A stretch of 57,326 nt of DNA from an uncultured Akkermansia sp. (GTDB taxonomy: Bacteria; Verrucomicrobiota; Verrucomicrobiia; Verrucomicrobiales; Akkermansiaceae). Made by a program: the position numbers and the translations under genes. Numbering within the stretch: position 1 is the stretch's first letter; the number at the start of each line of letters is the position of its first letter. Shown here in pieces: positions 23,818 to 32,383 of this stretch. The stretch covers positions 1-57,326 of the forward strand of contig CANQBZ010000010.1 of NCBI GenBank assembly GCA_947589295.1, read 5' to 3'. The notes under the pieces were generated by a model. The model worked only from the letters and a program-made list of their open reading frames with translations. It was not told the origin of the DNA and ran no database searches.

Positions 23818-24420
23818 TCACGCCTGGATTTGCGCGAGAGCCCAATCCCAGGGCCGATGAAAATCCGGTTTCTCCCCCGGGCGCATACTTGTGGATGTGT
23901 AGCGATATGAGCCGTCCGCCTGGCGCAGCACCGCGCTCGCACACGCATGCAATTCTGAGAGTTCCCAGCCCAGCGTCTCAAGCGCAGCGAGCGGCAAATG
24001 CAACTCCGCCGCCCATTGCGAACTCTCGCTTCGCCCAAAACTGCGCACCGGCATGGATGCAGCGTCAAACCCGGGGTGATCCACCCGAGGCTCATCAAAC
24101 ACCGCAGCCCACCACGCCCCGTTCGGCGCCAAATTGATCTCCATGTACGGCTTCACGCCCTTGCCCCGCAAAAAGAACTCCGCCACATCATATTTCCACA
24201 GTAAAGGAGTGAACTCCCCGCTGCGGCTCCCGGGCCTCACCTGAGCAGCTGCAGCCCTCTGGGCGCAAAGTACGAGTTCATCCGCCCCCATCTGCATGCT
24301 GAAGCCAACCGGCGGCTGCACCGCCGTTCCATCCCAATCGTACGCCAACCACTGCATGCTGCATGCAAGGTCTCGGCGCCCTATCCTACAAGCTGTCTGT
24401 TCTACGGGCATGCGATGCAC
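23818..24420 (-). CDS. CBM9-like carbohydrate-binding domain protein
   Basis: This 200-aa protein resembles the stand-alone carbohydrate-binding family 9-like/DOMON domain: YMEINLAPNGAWWAAVFDEP, an aromatic-rich strand, and the ELHLPLAALE segment. No signal peptide is evident from this start, so it may be cytoplasmic or the start may be wrong. It is convergent with the sialate esterase-like gene, with only a 3-bp gap. It lies 50 bp downstream of two tRNA genes on the same strand and may be read from their promoter. Confidence 0.65.
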   Translation of the reverse strand: MHRMPVEQTACRIGRRDLACSMQWLAYDWDGTAVQPPVGFSMQMGADELVLCAQRAAAAQVRPGSRSGEFTPLLWKYDVAEFFLRGKGVKPYMEINLAPNGAWWAAVFDEPRVDHPGFDAASMPVRSFGRSESSQWAAELHLPLAALETLGWELSELHACASAVLRQADGSYRYTSTSMRPGEKPDFHRPWDWALAQIQA

Positions 24421-24469
24421 ATCAAGCGCAACGGCGCCGTTTCGTGAGAGACTGGTCTGCCGCGCGTTC

Positions 24470-24542
24470 TACGGGGGATAGGACTCGAACCTACGACCTC
24501 CACCATGTCAAGGTGTTGCTCTACCAACTGAGCTACCTCCGC
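24470..24542 (-). tRNA. tRNA-Val (GAC)
   Basis: Anticodon stem-loop CACC-TTGACAT-GGTG with GAC. D arm GCTC/GAGC, T loop TTCGAGT. Acceptor GCGGAGG against CCCCCGT shows one A-C mismatch and a G-U end pair. CCA is not encoded. Confidence 0.88.
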
Positions 24543-24551
24543 TTAGAAGAA

Positions 24552-24634
24552 TGGGCAGGGATGGATTCGAACCATCGAAAGCAAACGCTAGCAGATTTAC
24601 AGTCTGCCCCCTTTGACCGCTCGGGAACCTACCC
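24552..24634 (-). tRNA. tRNA-Tyr (GUA)
   Basis: An 83-nt class II tRNA with a long variable arm. Anticodon loop within CAGACTGTAAATCTG, acceptor GGGTAGG with CCTGCCC, T loop TTCGAAT. It precedes tRNA-Val by 9 bp on the minus strand. Confidence 0.93.
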
Positions 24635-24668
24635 ATAAATGATGGCCTCTGGCACGAGAGGCGCGCAT

Positions 24669-24697
24669 ACTCTACACGAAAATGGACTCATTAGCAA
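24669..24697 (-). promoter_or_regulatory. promoter of the tRNA-Tyr/tRNA-Val unit
   Basis: TTGCTA, 17 bp, TAGAGT on the minus strand, ~35 bp before tRNA-Tyr. Confidence 0.55.
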
Positions 24698-24735
24698 GCC
24701 TTTTTTGCTTTTTTTATTTGCAGACAGGAATCGGC

Positions 24736-24764
24736 TTGCATATTTTGCGCCTGAGTGGTACACT
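24736..24764 (+). promoter_or_regulatory. promoter of guaB
   Basis: TTGCAT, 17 bp, TACACT with TGG before it (extended -10). ATG 24770 is 6 nt past the -10, so the mRNA should be leaderless. Confidence 0.65.
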
Positions 24765-24769
24765 TTGCT

Positions 24770-26224
24770 ATGGCAGAGATTCAATTAGGTCTTACGTTTG
24801 ATGATGTGCTGCTCTTGCCGTGTCTGAGTAGCATCCTGCCGGGACAGGCAGACCCCTCCTCGCAGCTTTGTGAAGCCTTTCCGTTGCGCATGCCGGTGCT
24901 CTCTGCGCCCATGGATACCGTGACGGAGGTGGATATGGCGATCGCCATGGCACGCGAAGGCGGATTAGGCGTTATTCACCGTAACAATCGAATTGAGGAC
25001 CAAGCAGCCATGGTTGCTCGCGTCAAACGCTTCGAAAATGCGGTCATTACCAAGCCTATTACTGTCTCGCGGCACATGAAGCTCAGCGAAGTGAAGCGCA
25101 TCATGAATGAGCATGGGTTCTCCGGTTTCCCGGTCGTGGATGAGAATAACGTGCTGGAAGGCATCATCACCGGACGCGATATGCGGGTGCACGATGGCCA
25201 CCACATGGATAGCATGTGTGTGCAGGATGTGATGACCCCATTGGAGCGGCTCGTCACCGGAGCCCCCAACACAACCCCCGAGGAAGCCCGGAAAATCCTG
25301 TACAGCAATCGCATTGAAAAACTTCCACTCGTGGATGAAAATGGCTTCCTGGTCGGGTTGATTACCGAAACAGATATCCGCAAGCGCGAAGCTTTCCAGG
25401 AATCTACAAAGGATGAGTACGGGCGCCTGCGCTGCGGAGCCGCCGTGGGGCCGGGTCCCGAGTTTTGGGACCGCGCTCAGGCCGTGCTGGAAGCCGGAGC
25501 CGATGCGCTCTTCATTGATGCAGCCACGGGGCACACATCGCGTGTGCTGCAGGTGGTGGAAAAGCTGCGCGAGTTAGGCAAACCGGTCGTGGCGGGCAAT
25601 GTCGTCACTCAGGATGGAGCGCGAGACCTGATATCTGCCGGCGCCAATGCGGTGAAGGTAGGCGTGGGCCCCGGATCCATCTGCACCACGCGCATTATCT
25701 CTGGCGTTGGTATGCCTCAATTCACGGCAATCCAAGAGGTTTCCAAGGTCGCACGTCCCGCCGGAGTGACGGTAATTGCTGATGGAGGGATTCGCTATTC
25801 GGGGGATGCAGTGAAAGCGCTGGCGGCAGGGGCCGACTTGGTGATGCTGGGCGGTATGCTGGCCGGGTGCGAGGAGAGCCCCGGAGCCGTGGTGCACTAC
25901 CAGGGACGCAACTTCAAGACCTACCGAGGCATGGGTTCACTCGGCGCTATGCGCGCCGGCTCCGGAGACCGCTACGGACAGAACTCCAGCGGCAAACTGG
26001 TAGCCGAGGGCGTAGAGGCCCGAGTGCCCTACAAAGGCATGCTTGCGGATGTCATCTTCCAGCTTGTTGGCGGCTTGCGCTCCGGCATGGGTTATTTGGG
26101 CGCCAAAAACTTGCAGGAACTGCGCGAGCACGCCCGGTTCGTACAAATCACGGCCGGAGGATTGCAGGAAAGCCACCCCCATGACGTGACCATCACTCAG
26201 GACCCCGGCAACTATTCACGCTAA
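24770..26224 (+). CDS. guaB: inosine-5'-monophosphate dehydrogenase
   Basis: This 484-aa enzyme oxidises IMP to XMP, the first committed step to GMP. The TIM barrel starts [10 protein letters not shown]. Two CBS domains are inserted (about residues 95-205, with [19 protein letters not shown] and [16 protein letters not shown]). The catalytic loop is [16 protein letters not shown] with the active Cys, and the flap carries RGMGS. Start 24770 is set by the promoter geometry; the upstream in-frame codon at 24755 overlaps the -10 region. Confidence 0.95.
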   Translation: MAEIQLGLTFDDVLLLPCLSSILPGQADPSSQLCEAFPLRMPVLSAPMDTVTEVDMAIAMAREGGLGVIHRNNRIEDQAAMVARVKRFENAVITKPITVSRHMKLSEVKRIMNEHGFSGFPVVDENNVLEGIITGRDMRVHDGHHMDSMCVQDVMTPLERLVTGAPNTTPEEARKILYSNRIEKLPLVDENGFLVGLITETDIRKREAFQESTKDEYGRLRCGAAVGPGPEFWDRAQAVLEAGADALFIDAATGHTSRVLQVVEKLRELGKPVVAGNVVTQDGARDLISAGANAVKVGVGPGSICTTRIISGVGMPQFTAIQEVSKVARPAGVTVIADGGIRYSGDAVKALAAGADLVMLGGMLAGCEESPGAVVHYQGRNFKTYRGMGSLGAMRAGSGDRYGQNSSGKLVAEGVEARVPYKGMLADVIFQLVGGLRSGMGYLGAKNLQELREHARFVQITAGGLQESHPHDVTITQDPGNYSR

Positions 26225-26245
26225 ATCTTCCCGCTTTTGGATGGT

Positions 26246-26333
26246 GATGTTCGCCCGCCGCCGTGCCGAGTTGCGCCCAAATCCAAACTTAACTGCCATG
26301 TTTCTCATGATGATGTTCGCCCGCCGCCATGCC
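26246..26333 (+). repeat. 22-bp direct repeat before/in the GH16 signal region
   Basis: GATGTTCGCCCGCCGCCGTGCC at 26246-26267 recurs with one change (CAT for CGT) at 26312-26333. Spacing is 66 bp, a multiple of three. The second copy encodes the Arg-rich N-region of the signal peptide. Confidence 0.55.
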
Positions 26334-27185
26334 TCATTGTCCATAGCGGCTTTTCTCCTGTGGGCCGTTGGAGTGCCGACCGCACTGGCTGCGCCCGCTG
26401 CCGGCAAGGCCCCCGCGAAGCTTCCGGGAGGCTGGAAGCTTGAATGGCATGACGAGTTTGACGGCACAAAGCTCGACACCACCAAATGGCGCTGTGAAGA
26501 GGGGGTCGTCCGCAACCGCGGTTCCTCGCAAGCGTACTCCAAAAGCTGCGTATACGTACGCAATGGCATGCTCCACCTTGTTTCCCGGGCAAAAAAAACC
26601 GCAAACAAAGTATACGATCCCTCCGCAGACAAGTGGCCGCGCAATATCAAATTTCAACCCTTTGCGAGCGGGTCTGTCACCACGGAAGGCGTGCGCTTAT
26701 TCTCTTACCCAGGACGCCTGGAATTCCGTGCGCGCATCCCCAAAGCTACGGGTGTTTGGCCCGCGATATGGACGATGCATGTCAACAAATATCAGTGGCC
26801 TGCCAACGGGGAAATTGATATTCTTGAGCACATTTCCCAAGAACCCAACAAGGTTTACAGCATTTTCCGCTGGGGACTTGGTGGAGGACAACGTGAATGC
26901 AAAGTCGTGCGCACGATGCATATCCCGAATTATAGCGCCGAGTTCCACACTTACATCCTGGAATGGGATGAGCAGACCATGCGCATCCTTATTGACGATC
27001 ACGAAGTGGGGCGCGTCAACGTAGCGGATGCCGACTACCCGAATGGCGACAATCCCCTGCGCACTCCCTGCTATATCATCATGAACACCGCTATTGGCGG
27101 CCCGGGAACGTGGGCGGAATCTCCCCGCCCGGATCAGTATCCCGTTACTTTTCTCATTGATTACGTGCGCTTCTACAAAAAATAA
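26298..27185 (+). CDS. glycoside hydrolase family 16 (beta-glucanase-like)
   Basis: This ~295-aa exported enzyme has a signal peptide (SLSIAAFLLWAVGVPTALA) and a GH16 jelly roll. The catalytic motif GEIDILEHI contains the nucleophile and acid/base Glu. WKLEWHDEFDG opens the domain, and SVTTEG, VWPAIWTM and IDYVRFYKK are typical. GH16 enzymes cut beta-1,3/1,4-glucans or galactans, and some gut members act on mucin O-glycans. The start is uncertain: 26298, 26310 or 26313 all give a signal peptide. Confidence 0.88.
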   Translation: MFLMMMFARRHASLSIAAFLLWAVGVPTALAAPAAGKAPAKLPGGWKLEWHDEFDGTKLDTTKWRCEEGVVRNRGSSQAYSKSCVYVRNGMLHLVSRAKKTANKVYDPSADKWPRNIKFQPFASGSVTTEGVRLFSYPGRLEFRARIPKATGVWPAIWTMHVNKYQWPANGEIDILEHISQEPNKVYSIFRWGLGGGQRECKVVRTMHIPNYSAEFHTYILEWDEQTMRILIDDHEVGRVNVADADYPNGDNPLRTPCYIIMNTAIGGPGTWAESPRPDQYPVTFLIDYVRFYKK

Positions 27186-27220
27186 GGTTCCGTCCTGACA
27201 CAGCGGTTGCCTCTCAACAT

Positions 27221-27255
27221 AGAAAAGCAGCGCACCGGGGAATCCGATGCGCTGC
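27221..27255 (-). terminator. terminator of the porin gene
   Basis: GCAGCGCA and TGCGCTGC flank a 12-nt loop. On the minus strand the stem is followed by TTTTC. Confidence 0.6.
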
Positions 27256-27284
27256 GAAATGATGGAATATCAAATGATGCGCGA

Positions 27285-28528
27285 TTAGAACGAGAGTACG
27301 CCCTGAACACCCGCCACCACAGAATCATTGTTGTCCGAGTAAGCCGGGTTGTGGATGTACTGAATGTGCGGCATCACGCGGAAGTAACGGCAAAGCTGCA
27401 GATTGTAGTAGGCTTCCAGAACCGTCTCGCGGCAATGGTAGTTATCTGCCACCGGTTCGCCCTCGGCGTCAACCAGCCCGCAGGATTCCATCCCTTGAAT
27501 ACGCCATAAGCAAGGCCGAGGTAATCATCCTTGCGAGAGGGAATGAGCTTAGCACGCAGACCGCCGGTGAGTTCAGCAGCATTGTCGTACTTTTGCTTAG
27601 CGGCCACACCGCCACGCACGAACACAGTCAGATGATCGGTGACAGCGTACTGCACGCTACTGACAACGCCCGCATCGCGATGGTGCTCTGAAGCATGTTC
27701 TTCATCAGCAAAATCAACATTGAGCATCCGGAAGAACGGAGTGATTTTGAGGACGCCCTTGCCTTCACGGAAGTAGTGCCCCCACTCGCCCATCACGATG
27801 TAGCCGGTGCCGTCAGAGTTGATAGGATCGTAGCCTGGGAGGGTACCCGTGCGGGTTACCCCAGCCATCACATAATTCTTCTTGCCAATCTGCACCTGAG
27901 CGAGCGCACCCACATTGCTGTCGATGAGCGGAAGCACGGTGGAATTGCAGAAACCCGAGTTCATGAAGGAGGTGTAAGTATCGCTGGCAATACCCACGGC
28001 ATCAAAGTAATCGCCAAACTTTACCATACCTGCAACGATGGCGGCTTTTTTGCCGTTGAAGAAGTGCTTGACGGACACTTCCGGGAAGTAGAAGTTACGC
28101 TTCCCGACAAGATCGCGCTGGAATGAAGTCACGGAGCCAATGGGGTCCGGACCGAAGCCCACGGTGTCCTTATCCAGCGCCCAAGAACCGATGAATTCGA
28201 CATGCAGCCAAGTGCCGCCATTCAAATCATCTTGGATGATACGCTGATTCACATGACCGTGCAGCATGGCGTAGTTGAGATTGATGTCCTCGCCCCATTC
28301 GCTGCGGTGGATGTTGTAATAGCCATAGGCCATATCAACATGCCACTGGGAACCTGTCTTCTGATTCGCCTTGACCTTGTAGGCAGGCGCATCACAGGCC
28401 GGGTTCAGCAGATCCATTTTTTGAAGCAGGGCGCCCGGTTAACAGCAGGGCTTAGTCTCTGCCTGAACTAACGCCGGCATGGCCACAAGACCCGCCAGAG
28501 CTATAGACATGATATGACTCTTTTTCAT
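27285..28528 (-). pseudogene. OprB-like carbohydrate porin, interrupted
   Basis: The gene begins with a signal peptide (MKKSHIMSIALAGLVAMPALVQA) and then TKPCC followed by an in-frame TAA at 28439-28441. The same frame continues at once (PGALLQKMDLLNPACDAPAY) into a ~340-codon beta-barrel similar to OprB-type porins. Near 27490 the frame shifts by one base. The correct C-terminus (ETVLEAYYNLQLCRYFRV ... GVQGVLSF, terminal Phe) continues in the other frame. Two independent lesions suggest a true pseudogene or two sequencing errors. The terminator is kept. Sugar uptake across the outer membrane would be the ancestral role. Confidence 0.65.
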
Positions 28529-28681
28529 AAGCAGTATTGAGTTTATGTGGGCAGAGAGAAGCAACACCGTTCCCTCTGACAGGTCATATTGTATAACTCT
28601 TTTCGGGAAAGTCAAGAACGCCAAACCGCAGGGCAACCGCGTTTTCTCGTACGCTTGCCCTGGCGGCGTCCTTCGTTCCCC

Positions 28682-28709
28682 TTGACTTTCCCTTTACTCG
28701 TGATAGAAT
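28682..28709 (+). promoter_or_regulatory. promoter of gene 28724 and gatB
   Basis: TTGACT, 16 bp, TAGAAT (TGA before it, extended -10). Then AGGGA stands 4 nt before ATG 28724. Confidence 0.6.
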
Positions 28710-28723
28710 GGCGCAGGGATTTT

Positions 28724-29620
28724 ATGCACGCAGCGCGGCTAAGCAGTGTGGTCATATCGGCAGTGGCGGCAGCTATGCCGATGACTCTTCTCGCCGCCGA
28801 CCCAGACACCCCGACCTCTGCCCCGGAGCAAATGCTCGCCGTCACCAACGAAATGTGGCGCCTGCTCTGCGGCGTGGTCAATAAGGAGACTGCAGACCAA
28901 TCTGCCAACAGGTTTGGCCAGCTTGTCCAGAAATCATGGAAACTCAGTGAAACGATGTTTCAAGGGGAAGCGCAAGATGTGGAAAGTCTGGATGCTCAAA
29001 CCTATCGCATTGCAGAAGTGTACGAGGAAGCTAGCTACGAGTTCGATAGCCTTTGCAAATCTCAATGTTACGGCTCAGCTCCTCTTGTCAATGAGTTCCT
29101 CAAAGCAATGGAACTCGGTGTCTTTGGCGATGAAGAACGCGAGAAATTGCAGCTCACGCACGTGCTGCTCTCCCCCGGCGAAGCGCAACGCGAAATGACT
29201 CGTCTGCGAGGTATGGAGAAGGTCGACACCGAGCTGCTCACACAGCTTGGGCGCGTACAGAATGCTCAATCTGCCGCAGCTGTGGCCAGTCAGATCACCG
29301 GCCTCGCCGGGCGCATGAATAAGAACCGCCCTGCGCACCGCTACGGACGAGCCAACATGCCGGAAAACACCCGCCAGGAGTTCCTGCGCATCTGCGATCA
29401 GCTCCAGCCCATCCTGTGGAAAATCCGCAATGAGATTGTACGCATCGTTGCTCTTGACGGGTACGACAGTGAATCCTTTGACTCTTTCTCTGACGCGCTG
29501 GACAGCGTATATGAAAGCCTGAGCCTCACACACGGCGAATGCTTTGATGAGGTGTTCGACTCAAGCTTTCGCATGGACCTAGATGACGCCCTGCACGGAA
29601 ATATCACCCAAAAGCCATAA
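28724..29620 (+). CDS. exported protein of unknown function
   Basis: This 298-aa protein has a signal peptide (MHAARLSSVVISAVAAAMPMTLLAA). The mature part is acidic and predicted to be almost entirely alpha-helical (EQMLAVTNEMWRLLCGVVNK and similar). No motif or family is recognised. One of the few genes here with a Shine-Dalgarno-like AGGGA. gatB starts 2 bp after its stop codon, so the two are co-transcribed. Confidence 0.65.
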   Translation: MHAARLSSVVISAVAAAMPMTLLAADPDTPTSAPEQMLAVTNEMWRLLCGVVNKETADQSANRFGQLVQKSWKLSETMFQGEAQDVESLDAQTYRIAEVYEEASYEFDSLCKSQCYGSAPLVNEFLKAMELGVFGDEEREKLQLTHVLLSPGEAQREMTRLRGMEKVDTELLTQLGRVQNAQSAAAVASQITGLAGRMNKNRPAHRYGRANMPENTRQEFLRICDQLQPILWKIRNEIVRIVALDGYDSESFDSFSDALDSVYESLSLTHGECFDEVFDSSFRMDLDDALHGNITQKP

Positions 29621-29622
29621 AA

Positions 29623-31092
29623 ATGCCCACAAACGATTATGAGGTAACCATCGGTCTGGAAGTGCATTGTCAAATACGCACAAAGACAAAAATGTTCTGC
29701 GCGTGTCGCGCCGGATTTGGTTTTGAGCCGAATACCAACGTCTGCCCCACCTGCCTGGGCATGCCGGGCGCCTTGCCCACCCTCAATGAACACGCTATCG
29801 AGCGTACCATCCTTGCCGGTCTCTTGCTCGACTGCAGCATACCTCCCATCAGCAAATGGGACCGGAAAAATTATTTCTATCCGGATATGCCGAAAAATTA
29901 CCAGACCAGTCAGCTGGACCTCCCGCTCTGCATCGGCGGCGCCGTACCCCTTTACGCGTGGGCTTTCCCGACCGGCGCCGACATCCCCGCGTGTGAAGGG
30001 GACATTGTACGCCGCGTAAAGCTCGACCACATTCATTTGGAAGAAGACGCCGCCAAGCTTACTCATTTCGCAGGCTATTCTCTCGTAGATTACAACCGCG
30101 GCGGCACCCCGCTCATGGAAATTGTCTCCGCGCCTGATCTGCACTCGCCGGATGAGGCCTATGCCTACCTCAAGAGCCTGCAACAAATCATGGTGTATGC
30201 CGGCATCTCCAACGCCGATATGGAAAAGGGCGAAATGCGCTGCGACGTGAACGTATCCTTGCGCCCACGAGGGCAGGAGAAACTCGGCGAAAAAATTGAG
30301 ATGAAGAATATCAACTCCATGTCCGCCGCACGCCGCGCTCTCATCTATGAAATCCGCCGCCAAACCGAGGAACTTGATGCCGGTGTCGCGCAGGCGCAAT
30401 CCACCCGCAGGTGGGACGATACGCTAGGTGAGAGCATCATCATGCGCACCAAAGAAAATGCACACGACTACCGTTACCATCCCTGCCCGGATCTCATCCC
30501 CGTGCGCACGGCTGCGCTCGTGGAACGCGTGCGACAGTGCATACCGGAGATGCCGGATGCCTGCCGCCGCCGCCTGACGCAGGACTACGCACTGCCTGCG
30601 GCCGATGCCACCACCCTTGTGAGCAATGGCCCGCTGCGTGCTTTCTTTGAGCAGACAGTGCAAGCAGGCGCTCCCCCCCGCAAAGCCGCCAACTGGGTGA
30701 TTAACACTCTCACTGCCGTACTTGCGGAGCGAGAGACCTCCCTGGCAGACTGTCCACTCTCCCCCGCTGCTCTCGCCGACGTGATCGGCATTGTAGAGGA
30801 TGGCACTGTGTCCGCCAACCAAGCACGCGAGGTGCTGAACGTCATGTGGGATGCACCCGACAAAGACGCTGCCTCAGCAGCCGCTGAACTCGGCTACAAG
30901 AAAGCAGACTCCGGCGCGCTGGAAGAACTCGTGCGCTCGGTACTCGCGGAAAATCAGGACATGGTGGACCTCGTGCGCTCCGGAAATGCCAAACTAGTGA
31001 ATGCCCTCACTGGTAAGGTCATGAAGTCCGCCACGCCCAAGCCCAACCCCAAGCTGGTCACGCAGATGATTCTTTCTTTCATTAAATCCTGA
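29623..31092 (+). CDS. gatB: Asp-tRNA(Asn)/Glu-tRNA(Gln) amidotransferase subunit B
   Basis: This 489-aa subunit of the GatCAB complex activates misacylated Glu-tRNA(Gln) or Asp-tRNA(Asn) for amidation. Typical features are the start EVTIGLEVHCQI, the zinc-site CACRAGFG...CPTCLGMPGALP, and the conserved NYFYPDMPKNYQTSQ, GGTPLMEIVS and RCDVNVSLRP segments. A C-terminal YqeY-like tail (residues ~350-489) is present. gatA and gatC are not in the window. It follows the exported protein gene by 2 bp. Confidence 0.95.
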   Translation: MPTNDYEVTIGLEVHCQIRTKTKMFCACRAGFGFEPNTNVCPTCLGMPGALPTLNEHAIERTILAGLLLDCSIPPISKWDRKNYFYPDMPKNYQTSQLDLPLCIGGAVPLYAWAFPTGADIPACEGDIVRRVKLDHIHLEEDAAKLTHFAGYSLVDYNRGGTPLMEIVSAPDLHSPDEAYAYLKSLQQIMVYAGISNADMEKGEMRCDVNVSLRPRGQEKLGEKIEMKNINSMSAARRALIYEIRRQTEELDAGVAQAQSTRRWDDTLGESIIMRTKENAHDYRYHPCPDLIPVRTAALVERVRQCIPEMPDACRRRLTQDYALPAADATTLVSNGPLRAFFEQTVQAGAPPRKAANWVINTLTAVLAERETSLADCPLSPAALADVIGIVEDGTVSANQAREVLNVMWDAPDKDAASAAAELGYKKADSGALEELVRSVLAENQDMVDLVRSGNAKLVNALTGKVMKSATPKPNPKLVTQMILSFIKS

Positions 31093-31104
31093 CCTGCCAG
31101 CGCC

Positions 31105-31863
31105 ATGCCACGCCCGCAAAAGAAATACCTGGAAGCCTTTCAAGTGTGCGGCAAGCAATTGCAAGCGTGCATGGATGAACTTGGGGATCGCCCACACGCG
31201 TGGCTGAAAGCGGAACCGCGCAATCCCGCTTTTGCCGACCTCATTTTCAGAGTGGGAAACCGCGTCTATGCCGTACTCATCGTGCGCGTTGACCACGCGC
31301 ACGGCCGGCGCGGCAAGCCCACCCATTTGCAAATTTCTCTCCCCACGCCGGAGCGCGATCTTTTCTTGACCGAGTGCGAACGCTACAACTTGACGCCGCT
31401 TTTCTTTCCCATGTGGGTGGACAGCATGGCTCCCCTCTCCATGGGCTGGAACCTCCTCATTCCGGAATCAGGCGCTTTCCTTGACCCTGCCGATGAAAAG
31501 GACCTCCCCCAACCCGTCCCCATGGGCGAATGGGAACTGTGCAACTTTCGCGTTGGCATTGTGCTCCAGCATCTGCGTAACCAGAATCTTCAAATCCTCT
31601 CTTGGCAAGATATCCCTGACATTCGACCTCATATCCTCTTCCGTGCCGCAGACAATGCCTTTTGCTGGGTCATCGTCACAGCCGCAGGTTCCTCCGAGCA
31701 GATGCCTGACACAGCAGACATCAACAGCAGGTTCCCCGATTCTCCGGATGATATCCGTGGCTACGTTGCCCGCGTTGATTTTCAAAGCGCCACTCATCCC
31801 GCCACCCCGCCTGCCCGCGGCGATTCTTTCTTCGTCCGCTTCAATGGACTTGAACTCCTTTGA
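31105..31863 (+). CDS. conserved hypothetical cytoplasmic protein
   Basis: This 252-aa protein has no signal peptide or membrane segment. It contains two similar-looking stretches (FADLIFRVGNRVYAVLIVRV and HILFRAADNAFCWVIVTAAG), suggesting an internally duplicated alpha/beta domain. No family is recognised. It starts 12 bp after gatB and is probably the last gene of that operon. Confidence 0.6.
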   Translation: MPRPQKKYLEAFQVCGKQLQACMDELGDRPHAWLKAEPRNPAFADLIFRVGNRVYAVLIVRVDHAHGRRGKPTHLQISLPTPERDLFLTECERYNLTPLFFPMWVDSMAPLSMGWNLLIPESGAFLDPADEKDLPQPVPMGEWELCNFRVGIVLQHLRNQNLQILSWQDIPDIRPHILFRAADNAFCWVIVTAAGSSEQMPDTADINSRFPDSPDDIRGYVARVDFQSATHPATPPARGDSFFVRFNGLELL

Positions 31864-31920
31864 CATCCCCTCCACCGGCGTGCCTTTCTCTCTCTTTCGC
31901 GATTTTTTTTGAAAAAAGTC

Positions 31921-31949
31921 TTGATTGGACATCATAAGCCACGTATAAT
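31921..31949 (+). promoter_or_regulatory. promoter of tRNA-Gly
   Basis: TTGATT, 17 bp, TATAAT, 45 bp before the tRNA. Confidence 0.65.
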
Positions 31950-31994
31950 GCCCCTGCGCTTCGGTCGGCTCTCCTTGCCGAAAATGATACGCAT

Positions 31995-32066
31995 GCGGAT
32001 GTAGCTCAGTGGTAGAGCGCAACCTTGCCAAGGTTGATGTCGTGGGTTCGAGTCCCATCATCCGCT
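31995..32066 (+). tRNA. tRNA-Gly (GCC)
   Basis: Acceptor GCGGATG with CATCCGC, D arm GCTC/GAGC, anticodon stem-loop CAACC-TTGCCAA-GGTTG with GCC, T arm GTGGG/CCCAT with TTCGAGT. CCA not encoded. Confidence 0.93.
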
Positions 32067-32199
32067 TGCTCCCGGGTATGTTCAATGAGCATATCCGGTT
32101 TATTTTTGGGCCAATCCAAATTTTTGTGGAAAGAGCGGTTTTTTGCTCTTACAAATGAGGATATTGAAATATGAAGAGCGAAAAAATTGCAAAAAAAGC

Positions 32200-32228
32200 T
32201 TGCCAAGTTCAAATGATGCCGATACAAT
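32200..32228 (+). promoter_or_regulatory. promoter of tRNA-Asp
   Basis: TTGCCA, 17 bp, TACAAT, about 30 bp before the tRNA. Confidence 0.65.
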
Positions 32229-32259
32229 GCTCCCGCACCTGCAGCAAGGCGGTGTAGAT

Positions 32260-32334
32260 GGAGCGGTAGCTCAGTTTGGTTAGAGCGCAGCCCTGTCACG
32301 GCTGAGGTCGCGAGTTCAAGCCTCGTCCGCTTCG
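32260..32334 (+). tRNA. tRNA-Asp (GUC)
   Basis: Acceptor GGAGCGG with CCGCTTC, anticodon loop CTGTCAC with GTC inside GCAGC/GGCTG-like stem, T loop TTCAAGC, discriminator G. CCA not encoded. Confidence 0.92.
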
Positions 32335-32340
32335 TCGCTA

Positions 32341-32379
32341 AGGCGCGGTCACCCCGTGGGTGTACCGCGCCTTTTGTTT
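32341..32379 (+). terminator. terminator after tRNA-Asp
   Basis: AGGCGCGGT, loop, ACCGCGCCT, then TTTGTTT. It also separates the convergent NadE-like gene. Confidence 0.75.
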
Positions 32380-32383
32380 GCCG

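Noticed and set aside
28439..28441. TAA in the porin as programmed read-through.
   Set aside because: A second lesion (frameshift near 27490) occurs in the same gene, so decay or sequence error is more likely.
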